Source of the DNA: Devosia sp.
GTDB lineage: Bacteria > Pseudomonadota > Alphaproteobacteria > Rhizobiales > Devosiaceae
Reading direction: 5' to 3'
Assembly (NCBI GenBank): GCA_028290665.1
Contig: JAQGJK010000016.1
Coordinates: forward strand, 32,707 to 96,706
DNA: 64,000 nt
Position numbers and translations under genes: made by a program. The notes beneath the pieces are model-generated. The model ran no database searches, was not told where the DNA came from, and saw nothing but the letters and a program-made list of their open reading frames with translations. Shown here piece after piece: positions 63,020-64,000 of this stretch (the first letter of the stretch is position 1; every line of letters begins with the position of its first letter).

Positions 63020-64000
63020 ATGACCGAAGATTTTCACCGCATTCGCCGCCTGCCGCCCTACGTGTTCGAGCACATCAACCCGATCAAGGCGAAGGCTCGC
63101 GCCGCCGGCGTCGATATCATCGATCTCGGCATGGGCAATCCCGATCTGCCGACGCCCGAGCATATCGTTGAAAAGCTCAAGGAAACGGTGAAGGACGCCC
63201 GGACCCACCGCTATTCGGCCTCGAAGGGCATCCCAGGGCTCCGCAAGGCGCAGGCGTCGTATTACGGTCGCCGCTTCGGCGTGAAGCTCAATCCCGATAC
63301 CCAGGTCATTGCCACGCTGGGCTCGAAGGAAGGCTTCGCCAACATGGCGCAGGCCATCACCGCGCCAGGCGATGTGGTGCTGGTGCCCAATCCGACGTAC
63401 CCGATCCACGCCTTCGGCTTCATCATGAGCGGCGGTGTCGTCCGCTCAATGCCCGCCAAGCCCGACGAGAACTTCATGCGGTCGCTCGATCGCGCCGTGC
63501 GGCACTCGATTCCGAAGCCCATCGCGCTGGTGCTGAACTACCCGGCTAACCCCACCGCCTACACCGCCACCCTCGATTTCTACAAAGAGGTGGTGAAATA
63601 CTGCAAGGACCACGGCATCTTCATCCTGTCCGATCTCGCCTATTCCGAGATTTATTTCGACGGTGAAATTCCCCCGTCGGTGCTCGAAGTTCCGGGCGCT
63701 ATCGATATCGCCGTCGAGTTCACCTCGATGAGCAAGACCTACTCGATGCCGGGCTGGCGCGTCGGTTTTGCGGTGGGCAACGAGCGCCTGATCGCGGCGC
63801 TGGCGCGGGTGAAGTCGTATCTCGACTACGGCGCGTTCACCCCGATCCAGGTGGCGGCGGCGACGGCGCTCAACGGCGACGACAAGGTGATCGAAGAGGT
63901 TCGGACCATCTATCGCGACCGCCGCGACGTGATGGTCGAGAGCTTTGCGCGCTCCGGCTGGAACATCCCGTCGCCCAAGGCGACGATGTTTGCCTGGACG
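63020..64000 (+). CDS. alaC: AlaC/LL-DAP aminotransferase-like PLP aminotransferase, cut at the window end
   Basis: 327 codons are visible and the frame is still open at 64000. It is a fold-type I aminotransferase of the AlaC (glutamate-pyruvate) group: FEHINPIKAKARAAGVDIIDLGMGNPDLPTP at the N terminus, RYSASKGIPGLRKAQA, LVLNYPANPTAYTA, LSDLAYSEIYFDG and the PLP lysine in SMSKTYSMPGWRVGF (about residue 239). ATG 63020 follows GCCGAGGAACC. AlaC makes alanine from pyruvate and glutamate; a role in another amino-acid exchange is possible. Confidence 0.9.
   Translation, partial: MTEDFHRIRRLPPYVFEHINPIKAKARAAGVDIIDLGMGNPDLPTPEHIVEKLKETVKDARTHRYSASKGIPGLRKAQASYYGRRFGVKLNPDTQVIATLGSKEGFANMAQAITAPGDVVLVPNPTYPIHAFGFIMSGGVVRSMPAKPDENFMRSLDRAVRHSIPKPIALVLNYPANPTAYTATLDFYKEVVKYCKDHGIFILSDLAYSEIYFDGEIPPSVLEVPGAIDIAVEFTSMSKTYSMPGWRVGFAVGNERLIAALARVKSYLDYGAFTPIQVAAATALNGDDKVIEEVRTIYRDRRDVMVESFARSGWNIPSPKATMFAWT

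Overview
The window is a G+C-rich chromosomal segment from an alphaproteobacterium, most likely order Hyphomicrobiales and possibly Devosiaceae. The order is inferred from conserved gene order (rpoZ-rsh-pyrE-acpS-lepB-rnc-era-recO, ldtR-ldtP, a UQCC chaperone-DUF177-plsX-fabH-ihfA-merR run), from Mg-type HemB, and from alphaproteobacterial families (Porin_2-like porin, DUF2842, DUF6898-like protein). The genus is only a guess. I see no prophage, insertion sequence, CRISPR array or rRNA. One tRNA, tRNA-Pro(GGG), is present.

Layout. 1-1261: tail of an unknown gene, a DUF4180 protein and an SDR dehydrogenase. 1291-10767: a divergent amino-sugar locus. On the minus strand are a MurQ-like etherase, a sugar-binding protein, two permeases, a Gfo/Idh/MocA oxidoreductase and the ABC ATPase. 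On the plus strand are a GntR/UTRA regulator, NagB-II and NagA. The two facing promoters share an 18-bp operator-like element. 10775-18814: SDR, major porin, OmpA-family protein, a probable pseudo-alpha/beta-hydrolase and a soluble lytic transglycosylase. 19064-31441: dapA-smpB, UDG and NYN nuclease, then rpoZ, rsh, pyrE, acpS, lepB, rnc, era, recO, parC and a Dabb protein, mostly joined by ATGA or TGATG overlaps. 31447-37699: EEP phosphatase, bpt, RDD, hemB, a small membrane protein, ldtR and the Tat-exported L,D-transpeptidase. 37802-47116: glyA, nrdR, nusB, BamE-like lipoprotein, the UQCC-to-merR run, then a divergent MFS/MarR pair.

47249-58189 is an exopolysaccharide (EPS) cluster: O-antigen ligase/polymerase-like protein, initiating polyprenyl glycosylphosphotransferase, GT4 glycosyltransferase, flippase, ATP-grasp ligase, Wza-like export lipoprotein, Wzz/GumC-like protein and polysaccharide deacetylase. 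It is split into several transcription units. An unusual motif (RTTAAC-N5-GCTTAY) occurs three times in its two divergent intergenic regions. 58190-64000: DUF2842, ctaA, rplM-rpsI, a GT4 glycosyltransferase, an SdpI-like membrane protein and the start of an AlaC-like aminotransferase.

Points most worth following are the amino-sugar locus with its aberrant MurQ and shared operator, the EPS cluster with a kinase-dead Wzz C-terminus and an ATP-grasp ligase, the alpha/beta hydrolase missing two catalytic residues, and a low-G+C patch inside lepB.
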